A stretch of DNA of 64,000 nucleotides, from the NCBI RefSeq assembly GCF_032586235.1, contig NZ_JAWHTD010000017.1:12418-76417 (forward strand), written 5' to 3'. The stretch comes from Aestuariicoccus sp032586235. Lineage in GTDB: Bacteria; Pseudomonadota; Alphaproteobacteria; Rhodobacterales; Rhodobacteraceae. Made by a program: the position numbers and the translations under genes. Positions 1 to 7,701 of this stretch are shown one piece after another. Below the pieces are notes generated by a model that worked only from the letters and a program-made list of their open reading frames with translations, made no database searches and was not told the DNA's origin. Position 1 is the first letter of the stretch. Each line of letters begins with the position of its first letter.

Positions 1-1
1 T

Positions 2-925
2 CTGGCGATGTCGGCCGCGCTCGACGGTTACCGCGTGCTGGTGATCGACCTGGATTCCCAGGGGTCCATGACTTCGATCTTCGGCGGCAAGGTGGCGGAT
101 GAATGGCAGACGGTGTTCCCGCTGATGGCGCGGCATTACGCGCGCTACCTGCAGGGCGAGAACCAGCGCCGGCTCGACCGGGGCGAGGCGCCGCAACCGC
201 TGGACGACACGCTGTCGGACGCGCTCGAGGTGCGCAGCGAACAGCTGATCCAGAAAACCCACTGGCCCAATATCGACCTCATCGGCGCGCAGCTGAACCT
301 CTACTGGGCCGAGTTCCAGATCCCCGTCTGGCGGATGCAGGGGCGGGGGTGGAAGCTCTGGGATGCGCTGACCGACACGCTGGAGGCCGATGGCGTGCTG
401 GATCAATACGACGTGATCTTCCTCGATACGCCGCCTGCGCTGGGGTATCTGACGATCAACGGTCTGGCCGCCGCCGATATCCTGCTGGTGCCTCTGGGGG
501 CGTCGTTTCTGGAATTCGACAGCACGGGGCGGTTCTTCGACATGCTGCATTCCACCTTCGGCTCGATCGAGGAGGCCGAGAACATGGCCGCGCGGGCGCT
601 GGGGCGCGAGGGGCTGGCCTTCCAGTGGGACGCGGTGCGCGCGGTCGTCACCCGCTATGACGGCGCGCAGCAGGCCGAGCTGGCCGCGCTGATGCAGGCC
701 TATCTCGGCCCCACCCTCAGCCCGCACCGGCAGGATTTCACCGCGCTCATCGGGCAGGCGGGCGAACAGGTGCAGGGCATCTACGAGGCCGATTACCGCG
801 ATTTCAACCGCGAGACCTATGTGCGCGGGCGCGAAACTTTTGACGCCACCTATGCCGCCTTCAAGCAGCTTCTGGTCGGGGCCTGGCGGCGCGACGAGCT
901 GGCCCGGCAGGAGGCGGCGGAATGA
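2..925 (+). CDS. parA: ParA-family partition ATPase, 5' end cut by the window
   Basis: The frame is open from the first base, so the N-terminus lies outside the window; the first visible codons read L-A-M-S-A-A-L-D-G-Y-R-V. The usual Walker A loop (KGGxxKTT) would sit just upstream and cannot be checked. Visible ParA motifs are VLVIDLDSQGSMTSIFG (the A' region after the P-loop, with the DLD-QGS signature) and YDVIFLDTPPALGYLTING (Walker B). The protein ends with TGA at 923-925. In low-copy replicons this ATPase works with ParB to move plasmid copies to daughter cells. The neighbouring parB on the same strand supports the call. The replicase type (RepABC, DnaA-like, RepA or RepB) cannot be told because no initiator gene is visible. 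Confidence 0.88.
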   Translation: MAMSAALDGYRVLVIDLDSQGSMTSIFGGKVADEWQTVFPLMARHYARYLQGENQRRLDRGEAPQPLDDTLSDALEVRSEQLIQKTHWPNIDLIGAQLNLYWAEFQIPVWRMQGRGWKLWDALTDTLEADGVLDQYDVIFLDTPPALGYLTINGLAAADILLVPLGASFLEFDSTGRFFDMLHSTFGSIEEAENMAARALGREGLAFQWDAVRAVVTRYDGAQQAELAALMQAYLGPTLSPHRQDFTALIGQAGEQVQGIYEADYRDFNRETYVRGRETFDATYAAFKQLLVGAWRRDELARQEAAE

Positions 926-978
926 ACGGGTGCTTGGGTATTGCCGTTCCGCCCGGGCCCGCCCCGGGCCGCGCCCGA

Positions 979-995
979 CCCTCCCCGCGGGAGGG
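979..995. repeat. Short hairpin between parA and parB
   Basis: A perfect 7-bp stem (CCCTCCC / GGGAGGG) with a 3-base loop lies in the 204-base gap between parA and parB. No T-run follows, so it is more likely an attenuator or a chance GC-rich hairpin than a full terminator. The gap may separate the two partition genes transcriptionally or hold a regulatory site. Nothing else is recognisable in it. Confidence 0.3.
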
Positions 996-1129
996 GGCAT
1001 TGGCGATGTTTCGCAGCGAACGGGCGGAGGGCAGCGCGCGGCGGCCGTTCGGTCCGGTGACGGCGGCGCGCGCCCCCTTCACCGCATCTTCACCCCTGCG
1101 CACAAGCCTTGCCGCCAAGGAGGCCCGCC

Positions 1130-2131
1130 ATGGCCAAGCGTAAACGTCTGACCCCCGCCAACCCGCTCTACCTGGGCGATGCGCCCGCGCCCGAGACGAA
1201 GTCGCTCTTGCGCGCGGCCCCCATCGCCGATGTGGCGCGCGACGCCGCCACCTCTCATGCCGCCGCCGAGATGGCCGAGACCCTGCAAAAGGCCCGCGCC
1301 GAGGGGCGCATGATCGTGCCGCTGGCGCTGGCCGAGATCCAGTTCGATCACCTGGTGCGCGACCGCATCATCGTCGAGGACGACGAGATGGAGGCGCTGG
1401 TCAATTCGCTGCGCGACCGCGGCCAGCAGACCCCGATCGAGGTGGTGGAACTGCCGCGGGGGGGCTATGGGCTGATCTCCGGCTGGCGGCGCTGCCAGGC
1501 GCTGATCCAGCTCGGGCGCGACGAGGTGCTGGCGCTGATCCGCCGGCCCGAAACCGCCGCCGAGGCCTATCAGGCCATGGTCGAGGAAAACGAGATCCGG
1601 GTGGGGCTGAGCTATTTTGAGCGCGCCCGCATCGTCGCCAAGGCCGCCGAGGAAGGGGTCTATCGCAGCGAAAAAGAGGCGCTGCTGGATTTGTTCCGCG
1701 CTGCCTCGCGGCCCAAGCGGTCAAAGATCGGGGGGTTCCTGCCGATCGTGCATCACCTGTCGTCGGTGCTGCAATTCCCCCAGGCGCTCAGCGAACGCGG
1801 TGGGCTGGCCCTGGGCCGCGCGCTGGAGGAGGACGCGGGCCTGGGCGCGCGGCTGCAGGCGGCGCTACGCGCGGCCCGCGCCGACACGCCCGAGGCCGAG
1901 GCCGAGGTGATCGCCGCCGCAATGGAGCCTCCGCAACCCGCCCCGCGCAACACCGTGCCGGACCCGGCGCCTCCCGCCCCGGCGCCCGGGGCGGCAGAGG
2001 ACCGCCGCGGGCGCGAAGTGGCGCCGGGCATCTGGCTGCGCACCGCAGCGAACGGCGACATCACCCTCAGCGGCCCAGGCCTGACGCCGGAAAAGCGCGC
2101 GGCGCTGAAACGCTGGCTGGCGGAAAAATAG
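1130..2131 (+). CDS. parB: ParB-family plasmid partition protein
   Basis: 333 residues. The ATG at 1130 is chosen because AAGGAGG sits at 1117-1123, seven bases upstream; a longer in-frame start at 1109 has no such site. The N-terminal part carries the ParB/Sulfiredoxin-type nuclease-like fold motifs: the IxVD-like stretch around DEMEALVNSLRDRGQQTPIE, then GYGLISGWRRCQAL (the G-x-R-R-x-x-A box) and MVEENEIRVGLSYFERAR. A helix-turn-helix region and a proline/alanine-rich linker follow, with a short C-terminal segment. It would bind centromere-like sites and stimulate ParA. Its stop codon (2129-2131) lies inside the large palindrome at 2128-2187, which is a natural candidate for its binding site. 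Confidence 0.9.
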   Translation: MAKRKRLTPANPLYLGDAPAPETKSLLRAAPIADVARDAATSHAAAEMAETLQKARAEGRMIVPLALAEIQFDHLVRDRIIVEDDEMEALVNSLRDRGQQTPIEVVELPRGGYGLISGWRRCQALIQLGRDEVLALIRRPETAAEAYQAMVEENEIRVGLSYFERARIVAKAAEEGVYRSEKEALLDLFRAASRPKRSKIGGFLPIVHHLSSVLQFPQALSERGGLALGRALEEDAGLGARLQAALRAARADTPEAEAEVIAAAMEPPQPAPRNTVPDPAPPAPAPGAAEDRRGREVAPGIWLRTAANGDITLSGPGLTPEKRAALKRWLAEK

Positions 2132-2187
2132 GTCCGATCCGGACCAAATGTTTCGCGCGCGAAACATTTGGTCCGGATCGGACCTAT
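2128..2187. repeat. Perfect 60-bp palindrome at the 3' end of parB, candidate centromere (parS-like) site
   Basis: Every base from 2128 to 2187 pairs with its mirror position (arms 2128-2157 and 2158-2187). It includes the parB stop codon. The centre reads TGTTTC-GCGCGC-GAAACA, which contains the TGTTTC/GAAACA half-sites of the classical chromosomal parS, but with a 6-base rather than 4-base middle. Each arm also contains a nested near-palindrome, GGTCCGATCCGGACC (GGTCC...GGACC). The position next to parAB suggests a partition or incompatibility site. It could also act as a bidirectional terminator, although no T-run follows. Confidence 0.75.
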
Positions 2188-2324
2188 ACCGCGCCGCTCG
2201 TCAAGCCCTTGCGGCCTTTCCTCGCGAAGACGCCCGCCAGGGCGGATGAGCACCGCCGGAAAATCTTGCCATTCCGTCCACGCGCATCCTCTGCTATCCC
2301 GGCCCCAAGCTTCCGGATGACACG

Positions 2325-3299
2325 ATGCCCGACACCGCCCCCCTGCCCTCTTCGCACCAGACCGCCGCGCGCGATGTGCTGACGCTCGAAGCCCAGGCGC
2401 TGACCGCGCTGGCGGACCGTCTGCCGCCCGATTTCGCAGCGAGCGTCGATCTGATCCTGTCCTGCCGCGGCCGGGTCATCGTGTCGGGCATCGGCAAGTC
2501 CGGCCATGTCGCCCGCAAGGTCAGCGCCACCCTCGCCAGCACCGGCACCCCCAGCTATTTCGTCCACGCCGCCGAGGCCAGCCACGGCGATCTGGGCATG
2601 ATCGCCGAGGGCGACGTGGTGCTCTTGCTCTCCAATTCCGGCGAGACCCCCGAACTGGCCGACGAGATCGCCTATTGCACCCGCTTCGGCATCCCGATGA
2701 TCGGCATGTCCTCGCGGCCCGACAGCACCCTGATGCGCGCCGTCCAACAGCGCTTGACCCTGCCCGCCATGCCCGAGGCCTGCCCCAACGGCATGGCCCC
2801 CACCACCTCGACCACGATGATGCTGGCGCTTGGCGATGCGCTGGCGGTGGCGCTGATGAAGGCGCGGGGTTTCGATGCGAACCATTTCCGCGACTTCCAC
2901 CCCGGCGGCAAGCTCGGCGCGCAGATGACCCATGTGGCCGAGCTGATGCACGGGCCCCCCGCCCTGCCGCTGGTCGATCCCGAAAGCCCGATGTCCGACA
3001 CGCTGCTCGTGATGTCTTCCAAAGGCTTCGGCATCGCCGCCGTGGTGGCCGAGGACGGTGCGCTCTTGGGCATCGTCACCGATGGCGATCTGCGCCGCAA
3101 CATGGACGATCTGATGCGCCGCAGCGCCGGGCAGATCGCCACCCGCCATCCGGTCACCGTCACCCCCGACACGCTCGCCGCCCGGGCGCTGGCGCTGATG
3201 AACGACCGCAAGATCAGCGTGCTCTTGGTGATCGACGACGCGGGCCGCCCGGTGGGCGTGCTGCACATCCACGATTGCCTGCGCGCAGGTGTGGCATGA
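2325..3299 (+). CDS. kdsD: Arabinose-5-phosphate isomerase (KdsD/KpsF)
   Basis: 324 residues, the usual length of the family. It converts ribulose 5-phosphate to arabinose 5-phosphate, the first step toward Kdo (3-deoxy-D-manno-octulosonate), in the cytoplasm. An N-terminal SIS sugar-isomerase domain shows VIVSGIGKSGHVARK, HGDLGM and LLSNSGETPEL. The stretch FHPGGKLG is typical just before the CBS pair. Two CBS domains fill the C-terminal third (around GIAAVVAEDGALLGIVTDGDLRR and KISVLLVIDDAGRPVGVLHI). It is the first gene of an overlapping operon with kdsB and kdsA, so in this context it is a capsule-linked KpsF/KdsD copy. The start at 2325 is the first ATG of the conserved frame; no strong ribosome site is seen. 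Confidence 0.93.
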   Translation: MPDTAPLPSSHQTAARDVLTLEAQALTALADRLPPDFAASVDLILSCRGRVIVSGIGKSGHVARKVSATLASTGTPSYFVHAAEASHGDLGMIAEGDVVLLLSNSGETPELADEIAYCTRFGIPMIGMSSRPDSTLMRAVQQRLTLPAMPEACPNGMAPTTSTTMMLALGDALAVALMKARGFDANHFRDFHPGGKLGAQMTHVAELMHGPPALPLVDPESPMSDTLLVMSSKGFGIAAVVAEDGALLGIVTDGDLRRNMDDLMRRSAGQIATRHPVTVTPDTLAARALALMNDRKISVLLVIDDAGRPVGVLHIHDCLRAGVA

Positions 3300-4084
3300 A
3301 ACCGGTCATCGTCATTCCCGCCCGCTATGCCTCGACCCGCTATCCCGGAAAGCCGCTGGCCGAACTGACCCTGCCCTCGGGCGAGCGAAAGAGCCTGATC
3401 CGCCTCAGCTGGGAGGCCGCGACCCAGGTGCGCGGCGTCTCGGGCGTCTATGTCGCCACCGACGACGACCGCATCGCCGCGCACGCACGCAGCTTCGGCG
3501 CCTCGGTCATCATGACCTCGAACGCCGCGCGCAACGGCACCGAACGCTGCGCCGAGGCGCTGGAAAACGCCGGGCTCGACACCGATCTGGTGGTCAACCT
3601 GCAAGGCGACGCGCCGCTGACCCCGCCCTGGTTCATCGAGGATCTGATCGCCGCCATGCAGGCCGATCCCTCCGCCCAGGTCGCGACCCCGGTGCTGCGC
3701 TGCGACGCGCAGACCTACGGCCATTTCACCGAAGACCGCAAGACCGGCCGGGTCGGCGGCACCACGGCGGTGTTCGCAGCGAACGGCCATGCGCTCTACT
3801 TCTCCAAGGAAGTGATCCCCTATATCGACCCGGGCAAGCTGCCCGACCCGATCCCGGTCTTCCACCACGTCGGCGTCTATGCCTACCGCCCCGCGGCCCT
3901 GATGGCCTATGGCCAATGGCCCGAAGGCACGCTCGAGCGGCTCGAGGGGCTCGAACAGCTGCGCTTTCTCGAACACGGGGTGCCGGTGGCCTGCGTGACG
4001 GTCGAAGGCCGTGGCCGGGTCTTCTGGGAACTCAACAACCCGCACGACATTCCCCGCATCGAATCCGCGCTGAGAGGTCTCTAA
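3296..4084 (+). CDS. kdsB: 3-deoxy-manno-octulosonate cytidylyltransferase (CMP-Kdo synthetase)
   Basis: 262 residues. It activates Kdo with CTP to CMP-Kdo, the donor for lipid A-Kdo or for the poly-Kdo linker of group 2 capsules. The start VIVIPARYASTRYPGKPL is the nucleotide-binding signature (IPARxxSxRxPGKPL). VYVATDDDRI and LVVNLQGDAPL are further family motifs, and RVFWELNNPHD lies near the C-terminus. The ATG overlaps the stop of kdsD by four bases (ATGA), and its TAA shares its last base with the kdsA start, so the three genes are probably translationally coupled. Confidence 0.94.
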   Translation: MKPVIVIPARYASTRYPGKPLAELTLPSGERKSLIRLSWEAATQVRGVSGVYVATDDDRIAAHARSFGASVIMTSNAARNGTERCAEALENAGLDTDLVVNLQGDAPLTPPWFIEDLIAAMQADPSAQVATPVLRCDAQTYGHFTEDRKTGRVGGTTAVFAANGHALYFSKEVIPYIDPGKLPDPIPVFHHVGVYAYRPAALMAYGQWPEGTLERLEGLEQLRFLEHGVPVACVTVEGRGRVFWELNNPHDIPRIESALRGL

Positions 4085-4923
4085 TGGATGGATTTGGCTC
4101 TGAAATCGTCCGCCTGGGCGACATCGCCATCGGCGGCGCCAACCCTTTCGCGCTGATCGCCGGGCCCTGCCAGCTCGAAAGCCTGGAGCACGCAAGGATG
4201 ATGGCCGACCGCATCGCCGAGGCCTGCGCCCCCACCGGCACGCGTTTTATATTCAAAGCCAGCTACGACAAGGCCAACCGCTCGTCCATCGGCACCGAAC
4301 GCGGGCTCGGGATGGAGAGGGGGCTCGAGATCCTGGGCCGCATCAGGGACGAATTCGGCTGCCCCGTGCTGACCGATGTGCACCTGCCTGACCAATGCGC
4401 CCCCGCCGCAGAGGTCTGCGACGTGCTGCAAATCCCCGCCTTCCTCTGCCGCCAGACCGACCTCCTGCTGGCCGCCGGCGAAACCGGCGCGGCGATCAAC
4501 GTCAAGAAAGGCCAGTTCCTGGCCCCCTGGGACATGGGCAACGTCGCCGCCAAGATCGCCAGCACCGGCAACCGGCGGATCCTGCTCTGCGACCGGGGGA
4601 CCTCGTTCGGCTACAACACCCTGGTCAGCGACTTCCGCGGCCTGCCCACGATGGCGGCGACGGGCTATCCGGTGGTCTTCGACGCGACCCATTCGGTGCA
4701 GCAGCCGGGCGGGCAGGGCGCGACATCGGGCGGGCAGCGGGAATTCGCGCCGGTGCTGGCGCGCGCGGCCTGCGCGGTGGGGGTGAGCGCGCTTTTCATC
4801 GAGACGCACCAGGATCCCGACAACGCCCCCAGCGACGGGCCCAACATGATCCCCGTGGAGCGCATGGGCGCGCTGGTGGCCGAACTGCGCGGCTTTGACG
4901 ACCTGCGCAAGGGCCGGGCGTGA
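4084..4923 (+). CDS. kdsA: 3-deoxy-8-phosphooctulonate synthase (Kdo-8-phosphate synthase)
   Basis: 279 residues, normal for KdsA. It condenses arabinose 5-phosphate with phosphoenolpyruvate to Kdo-8-phosphate. Motifs seen are FALIAGPCQLES at the N-terminus, FKASYDKANRSS, VLTDVHLPDQC, VKKGQFLAPWDM, CDRGTSFGYNTLVSDFR, VFDATHSVQQPGG and FIETHQDPDNAPSDGPN, which together form the PEP and sugar-phosphate binding site. The ATG overlaps the last base of the kdsB stop. A Kdo-8-phosphate phosphatase (kdsC) is not found in the window and must be encoded elsewhere. Confidence 0.95.
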   Translation: MDGFGSEIVRLGDIAIGGANPFALIAGPCQLESLEHARMMADRIAEACAPTGTRFIFKASYDKANRSSIGTERGLGMERGLEILGRIRDEFGCPVLTDVHLPDQCAPAAEVCDVLQIPAFLCRQTDLLLAAGETGAAINVKKGQFLAPWDMGNVAAKIASTGNRRILLCDRGTSFGYNTLVSDFRGLPTMAATGYPVVFDATHSVQQPGGQGATSGGQREFAPVLARAACAVGVSALFIETHQDPDNAPSDGPNMIPVERMGALVAELRGFDDLRKGRA

Positions 4924-5291
4924 ACCGGCGCGCCGCGCTGGCCTTGGCGCTGGCGATGACGACAGGAGGCATGGGCATGAGCCAGACACCCCTGACCGTG
5001 GCCTGCGTGGCCCAAAGCGCCAAGACCGCACTGCCAAACGGCCTTTGCGACCGCTTCGCCGAGGCCGTCCGTTTCGCCGCGAAACGGCCCGTTCGGGCCA
5101 TCACAGAGCCTGAAAACGCCGACCTGACGCTGGTGGTGCTGCAGGCCGGCCCACAGGCCTTCAGCGCGCGCATCGACACCGCACAGGGGCCGGGCGCCCC
5201 GCGCGCCATGTCGCGCCGCGACGCACCGCTCGACGACGCGGCCCATGACGCGCTTTTGGCCGGGCTCGTGGCGAAGGCGCCGCTGCCGTAG
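4920..5291 (+). CDS. Small exported protein of unknown function
   Basis: 123 residues with a GTG start at 4920 overlapping the kdsA stop (GTGA). The N-terminus NRRAALALALAMTTGGMGM resembles a short Sec signal peptide. The rest, rich in alanine, has two cysteines (VACVAQ and GLCDRF) that could pair in the periplasm. No family is recognised. Its tight overlap with kdsA suggests co-transcription with the Kdo genes, so a role in envelope or capsule assembly is possible but unproven. Confidence 0.6.
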   Translation: MNRRAALALALAMTTGGMGMSQTPLTVACVAQSAKTALPNGLCDRFAEAVRFAAKRPVRAITEPENADLTLVVLQAGPQAFSARIDTAQGPGAPRAMSRRDAPLDDAAHDALLAGLVAKAPLP

Positions 5292-5312
5292 GGTGTGCGC
5301 TTTGCGCGCACC
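5292..5312 (+). terminator. Hairpin after the kds operon
   Basis: GGTGTGCGC and GCGCGCACC pair with one mismatch around a TTT loop immediately after the last gene of the Kdo operon. There is no clear T-run, so termination would be weak or Rho-assisted. Confidence 0.4.
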
Positions 5313-5450
5313 GCGCCGGACGGCATGCGCGCGGCTTTGAATTGAACTCTACCGGAACGTCGTATTTCCGCCAAAATTCGTTAAAAGCCCCTGAAGCCGG
5401 GGCCGCCATTCTGAACTCGAAGCGCGGGGACGCGTTGGGGGATAAGCGGG

Positions 5451-7537
5451 ATGGCGTTGCGGCTGGAACCGGCGGGCACCTATGTGCCGGCCGGATTTGA
5501 AGACCCTTTGATATATGGCTTGATCACGCCGGTTGCGGTGGATCAGAGCCATTTTCTGGCAGTGACCGACCATGCCGCCGGGGTCACGCGGATGGCCGAC
5601 CTGAGCGATGGCCTCGACATGGGCGGCGCCGACTGGCACCTGCCGGGCGCGCGCGTGGCGCTGAGCGTGAACGGCACGGGTGGCAGCGTCGCGCCGCAGA
5701 TGTTCGAGGTGGCGCAGGGGGCCTCCACCGCCACCCAGGCGATGCTGGGGCAGGGGGCGCAGCAGTGCCGATCTGATCACGCTCGTCTGCGCCAGCGCGG
5801 GCGGGCAGGCGTTCTACATCGCCGCCCGGGCCGACGGCGCGGGGATCACCGCGATCGCTGCGAACGGGGCGAGGATGCCAGGTGCTACGCTCACGCGCGG
5901 CGACAGCGCCAATGCCTACCTCGACCACGTGTCGGATCTGGCGGTCCTCGGCACGGCGCAGGGGGTCTTCGTCGCCGCCGCCTCGGCCAGCGAACACGGC
6001 GTCAGCGTGGTGCGGCTGGACAGCGGCGGCGGCCTGACGCCGGTGGCGCATCTGGGCCAGCCCAACAGTGTGCCGGTGCAGGGCCTGACCGCGCTCGAGG
6101 CGGGGGAGGTGGACGGGCGCGAATACCTGATCGCCGCGGCCAGGGGATCCTCCAGCCTAACGGTTTTTGCGGTCTCCGACACGGGCGGGCTGAGCGTGAC
6201 CGATCATGTGGGCGACGCCCTGCCGACCCGCTTCGCCGGGGCGGCGCATCTGCCAGTGTCGAAAGCGGCGGTCAGGTATTTGTGATCACAAATGGGCAGG
6301 GCGACGGCCTCAGCCTCTTCCGGCTGACCGCAAAGGGCCGCCTGGTGCACGATCACAGCCTCGAGGACAGGACCGATCTGGCGCTCGACAATGTCTCGGC
6401 GCTGGGGGCAGTTGCAGTCGAGGAGGGCATCGCGGTGCTGACGACCTCGGCCACCGAGGCGGGATTGTGCTTTTACAGGATCGATTTCAGTCCTGGCGCG
6501 GTGGTCGCCCAGGGTGCGGGCGAGGTCACGGGCACCGGCGGCGACGATCTTTTATCGTTCACGTCCGGCGCGTGCCGCGACCTGATCAGCGACGGGCCGG
6601 GACAGGACACGCTCTCGGGCGGGGCGGGGGCGGATATCTTCCTGCTTCGCGCCGATGGCCGTTGCGATGTGATCACGGATATCCGACCGGGGCAGGATCT
6701 GCTCGACCTGTCGCTCTGGCCGTTCCTCTAAAGCGCCGATCAGATTGAGGTGGAGAGCACCTTTTGGGGCGCTGTGATCACATTCGGCGGCGAAGAGCTG
6801 GAGTTGCGCAGCTGGAACGGCGCGAGCCTGAGTGCCGGGCATGTCGCGCAGCTTCTGGCCGCGGGCACTGCCCGCATCGCGGTCGAGACCGGGCCGCTGC
6901 AGGTGGCCGATCCGCCGCCCGATCCCGACCCGTTCCCGGGCAGTGTGCCAGGCCCCGATCCGCTGCCCTCGGCGCCGGACCCCGATCCGGCGCCTTCCCC
7001 CCAACCCCAGCCGGAACCAGCGCCGCCGCCCCAGCCGGGCCCCGCGTCGCCGCCTGCGGTCAACGTGCTCGAGGGCGGCGTGAGGGCAGATGTGCTCGAG
7101 GGTGGGGAGGGGGCCGACATGATCGGCGAGCGCGGCGGCGACGACACCCTGCGCGGGCATGGCGGCGACGACACCGTGGCGGGGGCCGAGGGCGACGACC
7201 GTGTGCTGGGGGGCGAGGGGGCCGATTTCCTGGCGGGCGGTGGGCGCGACGATGTGCTGCGCGGCGAGGCGGGGGCGACCGGCTCAACGGCGGCGCGGAT
7301 GTCTTCGTCTTCAACGCGCTGGTCAGCGGCGAAACCGACGTGATCAAGGATTTCCAGGACGGGATCGACACGCTGCGCCTGGCCAGTCTGCCGGGGCAGG
7401 GCCAGGCGGCGAAATTCGCGCAATTGCAGATCTCCGACGGGGCCGCGGGGGCCGAGATCGCCTGGGGTGGCCATGTCATCGTGCTGGAGGGCGTCAATGC
7501 CGCGGCGATCGGTCCCGACGACATGGTCCTGACCTGA
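5451..7537 (+). pseudogene. Broken RTX (calcium-binding repeat) protein gene
   Basis: One protein of about 690 residues can be followed only by changing frame three times and reading through a stop. Frame 1 starts at ATG 5451 (preceded by GGGGGA) and reads to about 5760; sense then continues one frame over until about 6250; it returns to the first frame (apparently a lost G before GCC-AGT) until TAA at 6729-6731; the same frame continues after it with SADQIEVESTFWGAVITFGG; a last shift near 7265-7276 leads to the C-terminal module ending at 7537. The first part looks like repeated beta-rich units (FVAAASASEHGVSVVRLD). Then come a short RTX block, DLSLWPFL, a proline-rich linker (6912-7056), RTX repeats and the same C-terminal cassette as the neighbouring genes. 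The stop replaces what is probably a tyrosine codon. SD, start and ends are preserved, so decay looks recent; assembly error remains possible. Confidence 0.75.
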
Positions 7538-7580
7538 GCCGAGGGCGCAAATCGGCCCGAATTTGACCCGACTTGGTCAC

Positions 7581-7604
7581 ATATCCGCAAGATTTCGCGG
7601 ATAT
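7581..7604. terminator. Hairpin between the broken RTX gene and the metallopeptidase gene
   Basis: A perfect 8-bp stem ATATCCGC / GCGGATAT with an 8-base loop, 44 bases after the end of the pseudogene. It lacks a T-run. It may be a terminator or a site in the leader of the next gene. Confidence 0.4.
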
Positions 7605-7701
7605 CCGGGCCCGGCCCGCGGTTAAGATGGACAAGCGCCCGCCGGGCTGACACCACTTTGACCAGCGATAAAAACAGACCAGCAGAACAGGCGATCCTCT
7701 C

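Noticed and set aside
1013..5870. Recurring GC(A/T)GCGAACGG motif (1017, 2046, 3777, 5864)
   Set aside because: Three of four copies lie in coding sequence and encode the same Ala-Ala-Asn-Gly, so it can be codon-driven; four copies are too few to call a signal without a genome count.
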